Shown piece by piece: positions 1 through 12,648 of a stretch of 64,000 bases of DNA. Where the stretch lies: NCBI GenBank assembly GCA_023512835.1, contig CM042091.1, positions 20,539,506 through 20,603,505 of the forward strand. The letters are read 5' to 3'. Each line of letters opens with the position of its first letter. Position 1 is the stretch's first letter. The position numbers and the translations under genes were made by a program. Origin of the DNA: Taxillus chinensis. Its lineage: Eukaryota > Streptophyta > Magnoliopsida > Santalales > Loranthaceae. The notes below the pieces were generated by a model. That model was not told the origin of the DNA. It saw only the letters and a list, made by a program, of their open reading frames with translations, and did not search any database.

Positions 1-475
1 CAAAAGAAAAATAAAAGCACTCTTTTTTCTTTTTCCCCTTTTTTATTCATCTCTTTTTCTTTTTTTATACCTCTCCTTTTTTGCCTTTTTTTTTTGAGTT
101 TCCTTGCTATTACATATTACAACTTTGTTTGAAATGACAATTACAATCAATAAAACAAAAGAAAATGAATAAAAAGCAAGATAATGAAAAGAAACAACAC
201 AACACAACAATTACAAAAAAAACAAGAGAATAACGTAAAGCAATCGAAATGAAAAATTAACCCGACTTTATCTTGGATTTGGGGCTCCGATTGCTGCAAC
301 GTTGGCGGGAAGGCGTGACTCCTTTCTTGGTGTTTTTGAAGAGAGGTGGCTGGGCGAAATTGGCAGCAAACCTGGGCGTTTTCTGGGACTGAACTCTCCT
401 TCCCCCCTTTTTTGGATCAGGGAGCTGGGTATGAGGAAAAAATGCTTGGGCAAGAGGGTTCCTCGTCAGATGAGG
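1..475. other. low-complexity flank, no gene recognised
   Basis: The first 240 bases are T-rich then A-rich runs. The following 230 bases are more balanced but hold only short open frames that match no family I know. I see no splice, promoter or RNA signal to support a gene. Confidence 0.5.
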
Positions 476-715
476 GGTCTCTCTTTTCTCTTTCTCTTTC
501 TCTTTTTTTTTTTGAACTCTGGGCGTTTTTCTCTCTGTTTGCGCTGGGACGAGGCTGGGGCGTAAATGGTAGCAGGTTTTTTCAACAATCCTTGGTCTCT
601 CTTTTTTTCCTTTCTGTGTTTGCGCTGGGATGAGGAATGGTAGCCGGTTTTTTCCAACGATGATCGCCCTTTTTTTCTCTCTTCCCCTCTCTTTGCGCAG
701 GGACGGACGACTGCA
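476..715. repeat. three degenerate ~75-80 bp tandem units
   Basis: The string TTTGCGCTGGGA (third copy TTTGCGCAGGGA) recurs at about 538, 619 and 692. Each copy follows a pyrimidine-rich tract, and the first two are followed by a GGTAGC(A/C)GGTTTTTT string. The open frames here on both strands follow the repeat and are not genes. Confidence 0.6.
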
Positions 716-1003
716 TCTTAAAGGGCTGCATAAAGTTTTTGGCTGGACTGTCATTAATTGTAGCATTTAATGTTGTATTATTGATTTCCTTATTTTTATC
801 CAAGTTTTGTGCGATCTGTCGGGTGGTCTGGCGATTTGCAGCTCGTGATTGCCTTTTTTAATGTTTTCGTTTAGCACATGTAACCGACAGGTATTCAAAA
901 ATAAATCTTTGTCAGATGGCCAGCGCATAAAACAGGTCTCGTGAACAACCAGCGAGAGAAAAACGAAGCCAACGAGAAAAGCCATCATCGACGGTCAAGG
1001 GGT

Positions 1004-1573
1004 CAGAGACTTGAAGTGTTGGCAGGTCGGAGTGTCGGCAGGTCGGAGTGTCGGCAAGGTCGAAGCTTCGGTGGGTCAAAATGTCGGCAGGGTCGAAGCT
1101 GCGATGGGGCGAAATTTCGGTGGGGCGAAAGTTAACGGTCAACGGGTCGAAGTGTCGGCAGGTCGAAGGTCAACGGTTAATGGGTCGAAGGGTCGAAGGT
1201 CGGAGGTTGACAGGCTTCGAGGGTCCGTGGGTCGTAGGTCAATAGGCTTTGAGGGTTAAGGGTCGAAGGTCGGAGTGTTGGCAGCGGGGCTTCGAGGCTT
1301 CGAGAGTTAGAGGGTTGAAGAGCCGAAGGTCGGCGTGTCGGCAGGTCAAGGGGTCGCAATTCCTGGCGTCGTAAGTCTCGAGGCTTCGCATCTTAACAGG
1401 GTTCGAAAGTCCGAAGGGGCGAGTCGTAGGTCGGAGTGTTGGCAGCGGGGCTTCGAGGCTTTGAGGCTTCGGGGCTTCGAGGCTTCGGGGCTTCGGGGCT
1501 TCGAAGGTCAATGGGTCGAAGTGTCGGCAGGTCAACGGGTCGAAGTGTCGGCAGGTCAACGGTCAACGGTCGA
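1004..1573. repeat. GTCGAAG/GTCGGCAG minisatellite
   Basis: About 570 bp of interspersed short units such as GGTCGAAGTGTCGGCAG, GGTCAACGG and GGCTTCGAGGCTTCGG. The unit resembles the TCGAAG/TCGTAG minisatellites inside the Tekay-like LTRs elsewhere in this window, so this may be the corresponding part of a decayed LTR. That link is inference: the surrounding LTR ends are not recognisable. The arginine-rich or proline-rich open frames across it are repeat artefacts. Confidence 0.75.
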
Positions 1574-2107
1574 CCCCGAAGTTTTTTTTGACTTTTAATT
1601 ACCTTCTTACCCTTCACCTAAAATGCAAAAATGGATAACTTTCCAGGGATTGTTTGGGGAGATCCGTATTCGCCTAAATTGACGCTTTGAAGAATCTCGC
1701 ATGGCCACTTTTTCGGGCGATTTTACAAGGGGCATTGACTGTCTTTTGGCAAGTTTTGACTTTTCCAACGAAGATTGTTTTGGCCATAACTTCTTCATTT
1801 TAAGTCCGATTTGAGCTCGGTCAAGTGTGTTAGTCTTCAATTTTCATCTTCTATCATCTGCTGTTGGTCTTGGGGCACTTCGGAGACTTGTAGAAGAAGT
1901 CATTAATTTTGGACTCCCCCGTCCGTGTCAATTGTGTCCATCTCATGCAGATTGGGGTAGACCATTCCTTGGAAGTATGGGATCATTATGGACCTGTTCA
2001 ACAAGGTATATGGCATGGGCAGAAAGGTATATCAAATGGGGTTAGTATGTCCAACCCGGACAAAATGGCGTCCAACAGTTTGTTGTTTCTTGTTGTGGCC
2101 AGTGCGA
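1574..2107. other. unassigned sequence upstream of a gag fragment
   Basis: No gene is supported. Phrases such as 'gccataacttcttcattttaa' around 1780-1800 read like the interior of gypsy LTRs, but no TG...CA ends, primer site or TSD can be placed. The 5' LTR of the Tekay-like element at 2108-14880 is not visible here and is either lost or outside the window. Confidence 0.4.
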
Positions 2108-2179
2108 TAGCACCACCGAGGAGAGCTGTCCGAGGCCAAGGCCCGGCAGAGGAGCCCACGATAGAGTCGGGGCACCAGG
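2108..2179 (+). pseudogene. gag N-terminus (fragment) of the Tekay-like element
   Basis: Reads APPRRAVRGQGPAEEPTIES and then stops at the Reina-like insertion. The PPRR..RG start resembles the MPPRR start of the related element at 38943, but the expected ATG is replaced by a non-start codon. Reading resumes after 7687. Confidence 0.65.
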
Positions 2180-2564
2180 TGTCACGGACCGAGGCTTATC
2201 CTAGCATGCTTAGGCCATTTTGGGGTATTTTCTTCTTGTAAAGTGTTGTAACTTAGCTTATAGAGTAAGTTGTAGAGATTTTAGATTTCGATCATATATG
2301 ATGTCTCCTGGCGACATAGCCAAAAACGTGTTAACATCTATATGTAGGGGAGTGATGTTGTAAAGCTTTCAAGCAATCAATACAATCGTTTGTTGCCTTC
2401 ATTCAATCGTTTTTCTGCTAAGCGTTTCCCTACACAATTGCTTTACAACGGATCGATGGGTTCCGATCCAAATGCGATGAGTTAGGCTAACCTAGCGTTC
2501 CTTCGTATGGGTGGGAACTAGGTGCCATATGGGTTAAGCTGCTATAAAGGCTGACCCCGTGACA
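2180..2564 (+). repeat. 5' LTR of Reina-like element
   Basis: 385 bp, TGTCACGG...GTGACA, matching 7303-7687 at about 365 of 385 positions by hand alignment. It carries promoter and polyadenylation functions by family rule; no convincing TATA box was picked out. Confidence 0.95.
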
Positions 2565-2566
2565 AG

Positions 2567-2578
2567 TGGTATCAGAGC
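2567..2578 (+). other. primer-binding site, tRNA-iMet type
   Basis: TGGTATCAGAGC lies two bases after the 5' LTR. It is the standard complement to the initiator-Met tRNA 3' end used by many plant LTR elements. Confidence 0.93.
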
Positions 2579-2998
2579 ACGGTTGGTGCTAAGTTCGGCG
2601 GAACAATCAAAAACTTCGAGACGGTGTAAAAGTGACAAACGGAGGATCCATTGTCATTAGTGTTGGTGGGCACGAAGGCCGCGAGAAGGAGCAAACCGCT
2701 AAGGAACGGAGGAGAGACAAGTCCATTTCGAGGGAAACATGTCCGTTGTAGAGTCGGCTAGCCAAAGTGGAGTTGGCGTTAACTGACCAGATGAAGGTGA
2801 TCGAGGAACATTCCGGAAGCATCGAAAGGCTGGACTCAAGAGGGTGAGGAAAGCTATGGGAGGATGCAAGGGCTTCTCAACTCCGTCATGGATGACATGA
2901 ACTCTTGATTTGAGGGCTTGAAGGGTTCTCCCATGTCCCAAATCCTGGCGATGCAAGAAGAAATCAAAGAGATCAAGGCGGATTAGTCTCTATGCAAG
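2579..2998 (+). pseudogene. leader and broken gag N-terminal region of Reina-like element
   Basis: Between the primer site and the first long gag frame, short charged coding-like stretches appear in several frames. One around 2770-2990 has the look of a coiled-coil gag N-terminus, with stops near 2907 and 2983. The original gag start cannot be fixed. Confidence 0.4.
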
Positions 2999-5900
2999 AT
3001 GGCGGTCACCCAAGGTGGCGTTGGTGGCCATTCCAACTCCAAAATCGACGTGCCGAAACCTAAGACCTATGCTGGGTCAAGGAATGCGAGGGAGTTAGAT
3101 AACTTCCTCTGGACCATGGAGAAATATTTCGATGCCTTAAACATTATGGACGAGGCAAAGAAGGTGAAGACCACCCCGCTATACTTAGTCGATTCGGCTA
3201 TGGTGTGATGGAGGCGACGATATGCCGACAAGGAGTGCGACCTATGTATCATTGACAACTGGCGGATTTCAAGTGGGAGATCAAGGCCTAGTTCTATCCC
3301 CAGAATGCGGAAGACGAGTCCCGGGCGAAACTTCGGCGCCTTACCCACAAAGGCACGGTGCGGGAGTACGTCCGTGAATTTTCCGAGCTGATATTGGAGA
3401 TCCCGGATATGTCCGCGAAGGATTCACTATTTTCCTTCATGGACGGATTGCAACAGTGGGCGAAATTGGAGCTGCAGCGGAGAAATGTGCAGGACCTGGC
3501 GTCGGCCATGGCGGTGGCCAAATCACTCATCGAATACAAGAAGCCGGAGAAAACCACCAGTTCTTCATCGACTTCCAAGGCGAGCAGGTTCCACAAGGAG
3601 AAACATGGGGGAGACAACCGGAGTGAAGGAAAAGGGAGACACTTCCAACCGTCTAAGGACTTTTGCCCAAAACACTTCGCGAATGGTTCCAAGGACGGGG
3701 AGAAGCCAAGGATCTCCTGTTTCCTTTGTGAAGGCCCTCACAAGGCGTTCGAGTGCCCGAAGCGCTCCAAGCTTTCCGCGATGATCAACGAAGACGAAGA
3801 GAGGAATGCGAGGGATCCACGACTTGGTTCCTTGCAACTCCTCAATGCAATCAAGGCGAAGGTGGAGGTGCCACCATCCGGACGACAGAAGAGGCGCATG
3901 TATGTGCTTGCTAAGGCCAACAACCTTGAAACTAAGGCCTTGGTGGACACGGGTGCGACCAACAACTTCATCAAGGTCGAAGAAGCTCGTAGACTGGGGA
4001 TAGTTTACAAGGAAGAGAAGGGCTGGCTGAAGGCGGTGAACTCCAATGCCAGTCTAATCCACGGTGTGGCTCGAGGTGTCGAGCTAAGTATTGGCGAGTG
4101 GAGAGGCAAGGTGGATCTCTCTGTGGTATCGATAGATGACTATCCCATGGTGTTGGGGATGGAGTTCGTTGACCAGGTGCGGGCAATTCCAATTCCTAGC
4201 ACCAATACAATGTGCATCATGGACGAGGGGAAGACGTGCACGGTGAAAGTAATGAGGGAGGAGGAACTCAAGGCGAGGTCTCTTTCGGCGCTCCAACTGT
4301 CTAAAGGAGTTAGGCGACAGGAGCCAACCTTCATTGCTATAGTGAAGGAAGAATGCCCAAGTGTTGGGGAGGAGCCCCCAACCGAAGTGAAGACGGTCAT
4401 TGAAGAGTTTGGGGACGTTATGCCACCCGAACTCCCCAAACAACTTCCGCCGAAGCGAGAGGTGGACCATAGGATCGGGCTAGAGGCCGGTGCAAGGCTT
4501 ACTGCTACGGTGCCTTATCGGATGGCACCACCGGAGTTGGAGGAACTTTGGAAACAATTGAAGGACTTGTTGGATGCCGGATTCATTCGGCCATCCAAAG
4601 CGCCATTTGGAGCACCGGTGTTGTTCCAAAAGAAGCACGACGGGTCGATGCGGCTATGCATTGACTATAGGGCGCTAAACAAGAATATAGTGAAGAACAG
4701 CTACCCCATCCCACTAATATCCGGCCTGTTTGATCAACTTGGTGCTGTGAGATGGTTCTCAAAGCTAGACTTGCGGTCGGGATATTGGCAAGTGCGGATA
4801 GCCGAAGGTGATGAGGCAAAGATGATGTGCGTCACAAGATACGGCTCTTACGAGTTCTTGGTGATGCCCTTTGGCCTCACAAATGCCCCTGCCACATTTT
4901 GTATGTTGATGAACCGGATTTTCCAACCATACTTGGATAGATTCGTCGTGGTGTACCTTGATGACATTGTCATCTACAACAAAGCCTTGGAGGAGCACAG
5001 GGCACACTTACGGCGGATTTTCCAAATCTTAAGGGAGAACCAACTTTTTGTGAAGAAGGAGAAATGTGACTTTGCGAAGAAGGAGGTGCCCTTCTTGGGT
5101 CACATCATTGGCGGCGGCAAACTAAAGATGGATAACAAGAAAGCATTAGCCATCAAGGAATGGGAGACGCCTAAGAAAGTCCCTGAGATGCGTTCCTTCC
5201 TTGGCTTGGTTAACTACTATAGAAGATTCATCCGCGACTATTCCCACATTGCCGCACCCTTGACAGAACTACTAAAGAAGAACAAGACTTGGGTGTGGGA
5301 TGATGCTTGCCGAGAGGCATTTGAGAAGTTGAAGCAAGCCGTGACAAACGGACCAGTGATGACACTACCGGACCATACAAAGCCTTATAAAGTTCACACG
5401 GATGCTTCAGACTTTGCCATCGGTGGAGTTCTAATGCAGGAAGGGCATCCTATGGCATATGAAAGCCGGAAACTCAATGACACCGAACGGAGGTACGCGG
5501 TGCATGAAAAGGAGATGACGGCAGTTATGCATTGCCTTCGGGTGTGGAGGCATTACTTGCTAGGGTCCAAGTTCGTGGTGAAGATGGATAACATTGCTAC
5601 GAGTTATTTTCTAACTCAAAGAAACTTAACTCCGAAGCAAGCACGGTGGCAAGGACTCTTAGCGGAATTCGACTTTGTGCTCAAGTACAAACCAAGCACA
5701 AATAATGTGGTGGCCAATGCACTAAGTCGGGAAGTGGAACTTACAGCCATTAGCCAACCACAATTCCCCCTGGTGGACAAACTGAAGGAAGGAATGGAGC
5801 ATGATCCATTAGCCAAGTCCTTGGTGGAATGCATCAAGGCTGGAAAGATGCGGTGGTTTTGGCTAAGGGATAACTTGCTCCATACTCGAGGGGAACGGGT

Positions 5901-7327
5901 GTACGTTCCTAAATGGGGAAGTTTGAGGAGAGACATCCTCAAAGCATGTCACGACTCGCGGTGGGCTGGCCATCCCGGAGTCGATCGTACCTTGGCGTTG
6001 GTGGAACGGAGCTACTACTGGCCTCAACTTTATGAGGACGTCCAAGTGTACGTGAGGACTTGTCTTGTGTGCCAACAAGACAAGAGAGAGAATCGGCAAT
6101 CGGTGGGACTGTTAGAACCTTTGCTTACTTCGGAAAGACCTTGGGAAAGTGTTTCAATGGACTTCATTGTTTGTCTCCCAAGATCCGAAGGATGCGGTAC
6201 GATTATTGTGGTGGTCGACCGATTCTCTAAGTATGGAGTTTTCATTCCAGCTTCGAAGGATTGCACGACAGATGACACAGCCCGACTATTTTTCAAGTAT
6301 GTGGTGAAGTACTAAGGCATTCCAAAGACAATCGTGAGTGATCGGGACTCACGATTCACTGGGCGGTTTTGGACCAAGCTGTTCCGGATAATGAGTTCAG
6401 ACTTAAACTTTTCAACAAGTTTTCACCCACAAACAGACGGGCAAACTGAACGTGTCAATGGCTTACTGGAGCTGTATCTGAGGCACTATGTAAGTGCCAA
6501 TCAAAAAGATTGGGCCAAGTTGCTGGACATAGCCCAATTCTCATATATCTTGCAGAAGAGAGAGTCCACGAATGAGAGCCCGTTCGAACTCGCAACTGGG
6601 CAGCAACCATTGACGCCCACTTCCATCACTCGGGGGTACATTGGAAAGAGCCCCGCGGCGTTCAAGTTTGCAAAAGGATGGCATGAACAGACGGATCTGG
6701 CCAGGGTATACTTGCACAAAGCGGCCGAAGAAGATGAAGAAGTGGGTGAATCAACAAAGGAGGCCCTTGGAATTTCAGGAAGGAGACATGGTGATGCTCA
6801 AACTCCTTCCGCGCCAAACCAAAGCACTCAGACAATTGCATAAGGGTTTGGTGTGTTGATATGAGGGGCCTTTCAAAGTACTTAAGAGAGTTGGGAAGAT
6901 CTCATACAAACTGGACCTCCCGACTAGCTTACAAAGGCATCCGGTGTTCCACGTTAGTTTGCTCAAGCCTTACCACGAAGACTTGGAAGATACGAGCGGA
7001 CAACGGGTGGTGCGGACACCAACAGCATCAACAGGCAAGACCTACGACAAAGAAATAGAGAAAATCCATTCTCGTAGAGTCGTGCCAAGAAGAGGCGTAG
7101 ATCCAAGCCGAGTGGAGTACTACGTCCAATGGAAGAACAAGCCGGTTGAAGAGGCAAGCTGGGAGAAGGAAGAGGATCTGGGGCAACTCTCCAAGGAGAT
7201 TGAAGAGTACCGTGAAGGAGTCGAACGCTACATCAGGCAGTTTGACGAGCTCGAGGAAGCTGAAGACGCAATGAGGACGCTGCGAAATCGGGTGGGGGAG
7301 AATGTCACGGACCGAGGCTTATCCTAG
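2999..7327 (+). pseudogene. gag-pol polyprotein of Reina-like chromovirus, multiply disrupted
   Basis: A gag segment (2999-3208) runs into a stop and frame loss. A long frame at 3358-6315 then carries the rest of gag, a zinc knuckle C-FL-C-EGP-H-KAFE-C (about 3717-3755), protease motif VDTGATNNF (about 3940), RT with YLDD at 4954-4965, RNase H starting HTDASDFAIGG (about 5395), the integrase HHCC zinc motif (about 5950-6080) and the first part of the DDE core. A TAA at 6313 interrupts the core in frame; the second Asp (SDRDSRF) and Glu (QTERVNG) follow. A frameshift lies near 6720-6760 and a TGA near 6857. The tail at 6944-7327 holds a chromodomain (about 7060-7200) thought to guide integration to chromatin. 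Gag and pol share one frame, as is usual for this lineage. Confidence 0.9.
7289..7302 (+). other. polypurine tract of Reina-like element
   Basis: CGGGTGGGGGAGAA sits immediately before the 3' LTR, where plus-strand DNA synthesis is primed. Confidence 0.8.
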
Positions 7328-7687
7328 CATACTTAGGCCATTTTGGGGTATTTCCCCCTTGTAAAGTGTTGTAACTTAGCTTATAGAGTAAGTTGTAGAG
7401 ATTTTAGATTTCGATCATATATGATGTCTCCTGGCAACATAGCCAAAAAAGTGTTAACATCTATATGTAGGGGAGTGATGTTGTAAAGGTTTCAAGCAAT
7501 CAATACAATCGTTTGTTGCCTTCGTTCAATCGTTTTTCCGCTAAGCGCTTCCCTACACAATTGCTTTACAACGGATCGATGGGTTCTGATCCAAATGCGA
7601 CAAGTTAGGCCGAACTAGCGTTCCTTCGTACGGGTGGGAACTAGGTGCCACACGGGTTAAGCTGCTATAAAGGCTGACCCCATGACA
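7303..7687 (+). repeat. 3' LTR of Reina-like element
   Basis: 385 bp, TGTCACGG...ATGACA, the same length as the 5' LTR. Chromodomain reading runs a few codons into it. Confidence 0.95.
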
Positions 7688-8823
7688 CAGGGGCAGTAGA
7701 GCCCACAGCAGAGATCGTCAGCTCCCGTTGTGGGACCTGATTTGGCTCAGGTGTTGATTTAGTTATAGGAGGCCATGCAGGGTATGCAGGGCTCGATGAG
7801 GGATATGACTAGAGAAGTGGATGAGATGAAGAGGCAGTAGTAGCCTCCGCAGCAGGAGGCGAGGGTGGTGCAGGATGTGCACCAGCAGGAGGTCGTGATA
7901 GAGCCAGCACGACGAGGAGTGGACTGGGCTGCACAGTTTTTGAAACATGCACCCAGGACTTTTGAGGATGGTTCATGGCCCGAGGTAGCCGAGGACTGGA
8001 TTAGATGGACAGAGGACATCTTTGAGATGATTGGGGTGCCAGATGAGGAGCGGGTGCGAGTGGTGACACACTATCTGTTGGGTATCCCACGTAGGTGGTG
8101 GGAATCCACGAGAGCTGTCCATGGCAGCCAGATGAGCTGGAGAGAGTTTGTTGAGCGCTTCTTTGGGGAGTATTTTCCCAGCTCGATACAGTATGCCCGA
8201 CAGAGAGAGTATTATGAGCTTCAGCAGGGTAGCCAGACTATGGGTGAGTATGTGCAAGCCTTCACAGATTTAGGGCGGTTTGCTCTTGAGGCTTGGGAAA
8301 AGGAAGCTCGTAAGATGCAGGATTTTATTTAGGGCTTGAGGTCGGCTGGAACCGATGCAGTTGACCAGCTACCGGGAGGCGGTCGACAAGGCACTCATTA
8401 TTGAGCGAGGTCAGGATCAGGCGAGAGCCCAGAGGCCGGGCGGTTTGGCAGGTTTGTGCAAGAAGAGACAGAGTGGGGAGAGCAGTGTTGCTCAGCCTGA
8501 GAGGAGGCAGGTGCAGAGGGTTTCCAGCCAGGCGGTGGGACCCCGTGAGAGTTCAGCCAGCAGGAGGCCAGGGGCCTATTGGAGCTGTGGTTTGACTGGG
8601 CATGTATTGAGAGATTGCCCGAGGAAAAAGATGACATGCTTCCGATATGGGAAGGTGGGACATGGAGCTAGGGAATGTGTTACCCTTAGCTCGACCAGCA
8701 GTGTAGGCCCTCATCCGAGAGATCAGGGACAGAGGAGTGGGGCTCCGTCTCAGAGGTCAGTGCCGCCAGCACAAAGCACGCAAACGCGACTTGCGGTGCA
8801 GCAGCCTCAGCGGGAGGCATAGG
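7688..8823 (+). pseudogene. gag of Tekay-like element (main part)
   Basis: Continues the gag begun at 2108. An open stretch at 7865-8332 carries the retrotransposon gag domain (about 7915-8300; WAAQFLKHAPRTF..., then the typical RRWWES and FVERFFGEYFP strings). A TAG at 8330 and a frame change near 8340 break it. The second stretch (8355-8822) carries two CCHC knuckles, each missing one cysteine: Y-WS-C-GLTG-H-VLRD-C and C-FR-Y-GKVG-H-GARE-C. Both tyrosines are TAT where TGT is expected, so the nucleic-acid-binding function is probably lost. Confidence 0.85.
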
Positions 8824-8852
8824 GTCATGTTGATCAGCGGGGCAAGGCCCCA

Positions 8853-11800
8853 ATGGGCCAAGCTAGTGGTAGTGGGCCACAGGGGAGGACTTTTGCCCTT
8901 ACCAGTAGAGAGGCAGAGGTTCCACCAGTGGACGAGGCAGAAGCAGGACCTTCAGTGGTGAGAGGTACCATTATCATCTCTCATACTATCTGTTCAGTTT
9001 TGATTGATACTGGTGCTACCCATTCTTTTATTTCGTATGCTACGATGGTTGGCTTGGAGTTAGACCAGGAGACAGTTAGTCAGTCTCTGATGGTAGCTTC
9101 ACCTTTGGGTGGAATTGTGATACTTGAGAGTATTTGTCATGCTTGTCAGGTAACACTTGGGGCTATTAACCTGTTGTGTGATTTGTATATTATGGAGTTA
9201 GATGATTTTGATGTTATCCTAGGTGTGGATTGGTTGGTCTCCGTGGAGGTTAAGATTGATTGTTTTCGACGGCGTATGACGTTCCTCACGCCAGAGGGCA
9301 CACGGGGTGTCTTTGTGGGTGAGTGGACTGAGGAGGCATGCAGGTTGGGACCGTTGAGGCATGGGTGGGGTGATGTGACCCACCAGTTAGCTAGCTTGAC
9401 GTTGGTTGACAGGACGAGAGAGGAGAAGGCTGTTTTGCCACCCATTGTAGATCAGTTCTCGGATGTGTTTCCAGAGGACTTGGTCAGTTTGCCACCCGTG
9501 AGGGAGGTAGAGTTTTCGATCGAGTTATTGCAGGGACAACACCGATCAGGTTAGCGGCCTACAGGATGGCACCGACAGAGCTTAGAGAGCTCAAGAGGCA
9601 AGTAGATGATCTACTGGCACGAGGCTTTATCAAGCGGAGTAGCTCACTGTGGGGCGCTCCAGTGTTATTCGCCAAGAAGGCGGATGGTTCACTTCGGCTG
9701 TGTATAGACTATCAGAAGTTGAACCAGGTGAATGTGAAGAACAGGTATCCATTACCGAGGATCGATGACCTGTTTGATCAGTTTCGCGGTGTGAGGTGGT
9801 TTTCCAAGATAGACATGAGATCTGGATACCATCAGTTGAGGGTTAGGGAAGCAGATATCCCTAAGACCGCGTTCAGTTGTCGTTATGGGCATTATGAGTG
9901 GCTTGTGATACCGTTTGGGCTCACGAATGCTCCAATAATGTTTATGGGATTAATGAACCAGGTGTTTGCTCTATATTTAGATATATTCGTTGTGGTGTTC
10001 ATCGACGATATTTTAGTCTATTCAGCGACCAAGAGGGAGCATGAGGAGCATTTACAGGTTGTGTTGTAGACCTTGTGGGAGCACTGATTGTACGTGAAGT
10101 TCACGAAATGTGACTTCTGGTTACAACAGGTACACTTCTTGGGGCATGTGGTATCTTCGGAGGGTATCACAGTGGATCCTAAGAAGATCGAGGCGGTTAT
10201 GTCGTGGAAGAGGCCCATGAATGTGTTTGAGATTCGTAACTTCCTTGGTTTGGTAGGCTACTATCGGAGGTTCGTGGAGGATTTTTCTAGGTTGGCAGCT
10301 CCTATGATGAACCTGACAACGAAGGGAGTCCCTTTTGTTTGGTCTGATACATGTGAGAGTGCTTTCATGGAGCTGAAGGCACGATTGACCTCAACACCTA
10401 TCTTGATTCTCCCACAGGAGGGTTTGCCTTTCGAGGTGTATTGTGATGCTTCCAGGGTGGGACTTGGTTATGTGTTGATGCAGGCTCGGCAAGTGATTGC
10501 TTATGGATCTAGGCAGTTGAGACCACATGAGTAGAACTATCCCACGCATGATTTGGAGTTGGCCGCAGTGATCTTTGCACTTAAGAGCTGGCAGCATTAT
10601 CTCCTTGGGGAGAAGTTTGTGGTGTATACGGACCACAAGAGCTTGCAGTATATCTTTTCTCAGCGAGACCTGAACCTTAGGCAGAGACGGTGGGTGGAGT
10701 ACCTGCAGCAGTTTCAGTTTGATATGCTGTATACCCTCGGGCAAGGGTAATGTGGTGGCAGATGCTCTGAGTAGGAAGACCAGGGCCATGGTTGCCCATT
10801 GTGCCATTAAGGAATGGGAAATGATGTGCCTGTTGGCGGCAATGAGGTTGCAGATGGTGACCAGTGGGGGACGGGGGACCCTCAGTGTTATTGTCGCAGT
10901 CCCTGAGTTGCAACGTAGGATCATAGAGGATCAGCTGGGGGATGTTGACTGTGAGGTCATCAGGGACAGGATTCAGACTAGGCAGGCATCTTCTGATTGG
11001 ACTGAAGATGCAGAGCATATATTGAGGTATAGGGGTCAACTGATAGTTTCCACTTCTCTTCCGGAGGAGGTTCTTTGGGAATTTCACCAGTCGAGGTTAG
11101 CTGTACATCCTGGTGGGACCAAGATGTACCATGCCGTGAGGAGGCAATATTGGTGGCCAGGCCTGAAGAAGGCCGTTGCTGATTTTGTGAGGAGGTGTTT
11201 GACTTGTCAGCAGGTCAAGGCAGAGCACCTGAGATCAGCTGGTGAGTTGCAGTCATTGCTAGTGCCAAAGTGGAAATGGGACCACGTAACCATGGATTTT
11301 GTCACTGGACTTCTTCGTTCCAGGGGACATGACACTCTATGGGTTATTGTGGACCGATTGACCAAATCAGCGCATTTTATTCTGATTCGGGAGATAGACC
11401 CAGTGAGGACTTTGGGACAGAGGTATCTTGATGTCATTGTGCCATTACATGGAGTCCCATTGTCTATTGTATCTGATCGGGACGCGAGGTTCACCTCTCA
11501 GTTTTGGAGACAGTTGCAGCGAGCTTTGGGTACCAGGGTGAACTTGAGTACAGCCTTTCATCTGCAGACGGATGGTCAGTCGGAGCGGACGATTCAGACA
11601 CTCGAGGATATGTTGCGTGCTTGTGTTCTAGATTTTGGAGGTTGTTGGGAGACTCACCTTCCTTTAGTGGAGTTCTCTTACAACAACAGTTATTAGGCCA
11701 CAATTGGGATGGCTCCGTATGAGGCGCTATATGGGCGGCCTTGTAGATCACCTTTGTGTTGGGCACAGACGGGAGAGACAACGGTTCTTGGCCCCGAAAT

Positions 11801-12341
11801 GGTTCGAGAGACCACGGAGATAGTGCAGTTGATTCGACAACGTATGCTGACAGCACAGAGTAGGCAAAAGTCCTACGCGGATCAGAGGCGTCGACCCTTG
11901 CAGTTTGAGGTGGGGGGCCATGTATTTTTGCGGGTTTCGCCGCGTCAAGGGCATCAGAGGTTTGGGCGTAGATACAAACTCTCTCTTCGTTTTGTGGGAC
12001 CGTTTAAGATTGTTGCCACCGTGGGCGCAGTGGCTTACCGATTAGCTTTGCTACCAGAGTTGGCGCGAGTACATGATATATTTCATGTGTCTTAGTTGAG
12101 GCGGTATCACCCTGATCCTTCTCATGTTTTGGACTACCGCGAGATAGACTTGGCTGATGATGGTGCCATTGTTGAGATGCCGGCACAGATTTTGGACAGG
12201 TGGGACCAGGTCTTGCGGGGAAAGACGATCCCACTAGTTCGAGTGTTATGGCGACATCGAGGCATGGAGGAGCAGACTTGGGAGAAAGAGAGCCAGATGC
12301 GGGTTCTTTATCCTAAGCTGTTCGAGTACGATCAGTCCTGA
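8853..12341 (+). pseudogene. pol (PR-RT-RH-INT-chromodomain) of Tekay-like element
   Basis: Protease IDTGATHSF is at about 9003-9030, followed by VILGVDWL. RT begins near 9566 ([17 protein letters not shown]) and has FIDD at 9998-10009. RNase H ([10 protein letters not shown], then YTDHKSLQYIF) lies at 10435-10740 and the integrase HHCC motif at about 11085-11215. Core residues lie in [16 protein letters not shown] and TDGQSERT. A chromodomain-like tail occupies 12170-12340. In-frame TAGs at 10067, 10532, 11694 and 12093 plus small frame changes (near 9550 and 10745) break it. Most stops fit a single change from a glutamine codon. Protein order is that of chromoviruses. Confidence 0.9.
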
Positions 12342-12648
12342 GGTGGGGAGGATGTGAGGACCTTCCCTGAGGTATGAGTTATGTTTTATGCTTTTATTTT
12401 GCATATGTTGTTTAAGATGTGGTTTAGCTTGTTGTTTGTTGGCATCTTGGCATCTTGTGAGCCTTTTTGACTTGTTTTGAGTTACATTGCACATGTGTGG
12501 TTGGTGATCATGTTGATGATCATGTGCTTGTGTCTTGTAGTTGTGCGGTGCTTGAGCTTAATTTTGCTATATCCTTTGGGCATGTGTTTTATTTTCTAAA
12601 GGACATGTGTTTTATTTTCGAGAACGAAAAGTCCTAAGGTAGGGAGGA
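12342..12648 (+). other. 3' untranslated region and polypurine tract of Tekay-like element
   Basis: T/G-rich noncoding sequence following the pol stop. It ends in the purine tract AGGTAGGGAGGA directly before the LTR start at 12649. Confidence 0.7.

Larger units (their letters stand above)
2180..7687 (+). mobile_element. Ty3/gypsy Reina-like chromovirus, 5508 bp, with both LTRs
   Basis: Both LTRs are 385 bp, start TGTCACGG and end GTGACA/ATGACA. They differ at about 20 positions by hand count, roughly 95% identity. A tRNA-iMet-type primer site follows the 5' LTR and a purine tract precedes the 3' LTR. The interior codes for gag-protease-RT-RNase H-integrase-chromodomain. CAGG flanks both ends as a 4-bp duplication, and a 5-bp TSD is not exact. 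Short LTRs, total length and a CX2CX3HX4C knuckle fit the Reina lineage. It is younger than the element it interrupts but has at least three coding breaks. Confidence 0.92.

Noticed and set aside
257..803. Several long, overlapping open frames rich in Lys/Arg/Glu
   Set aside because: They follow pyrimidine tracts and degenerate tandem units in opposing frames and match no protein family.
912..1617. Open frames of repeated Arg/Gly/Val or Pro/Thr/Leu
   Set aside because: Frames forced by the GTCGAAG minisatellite; all frames stay open because the units lack stops.
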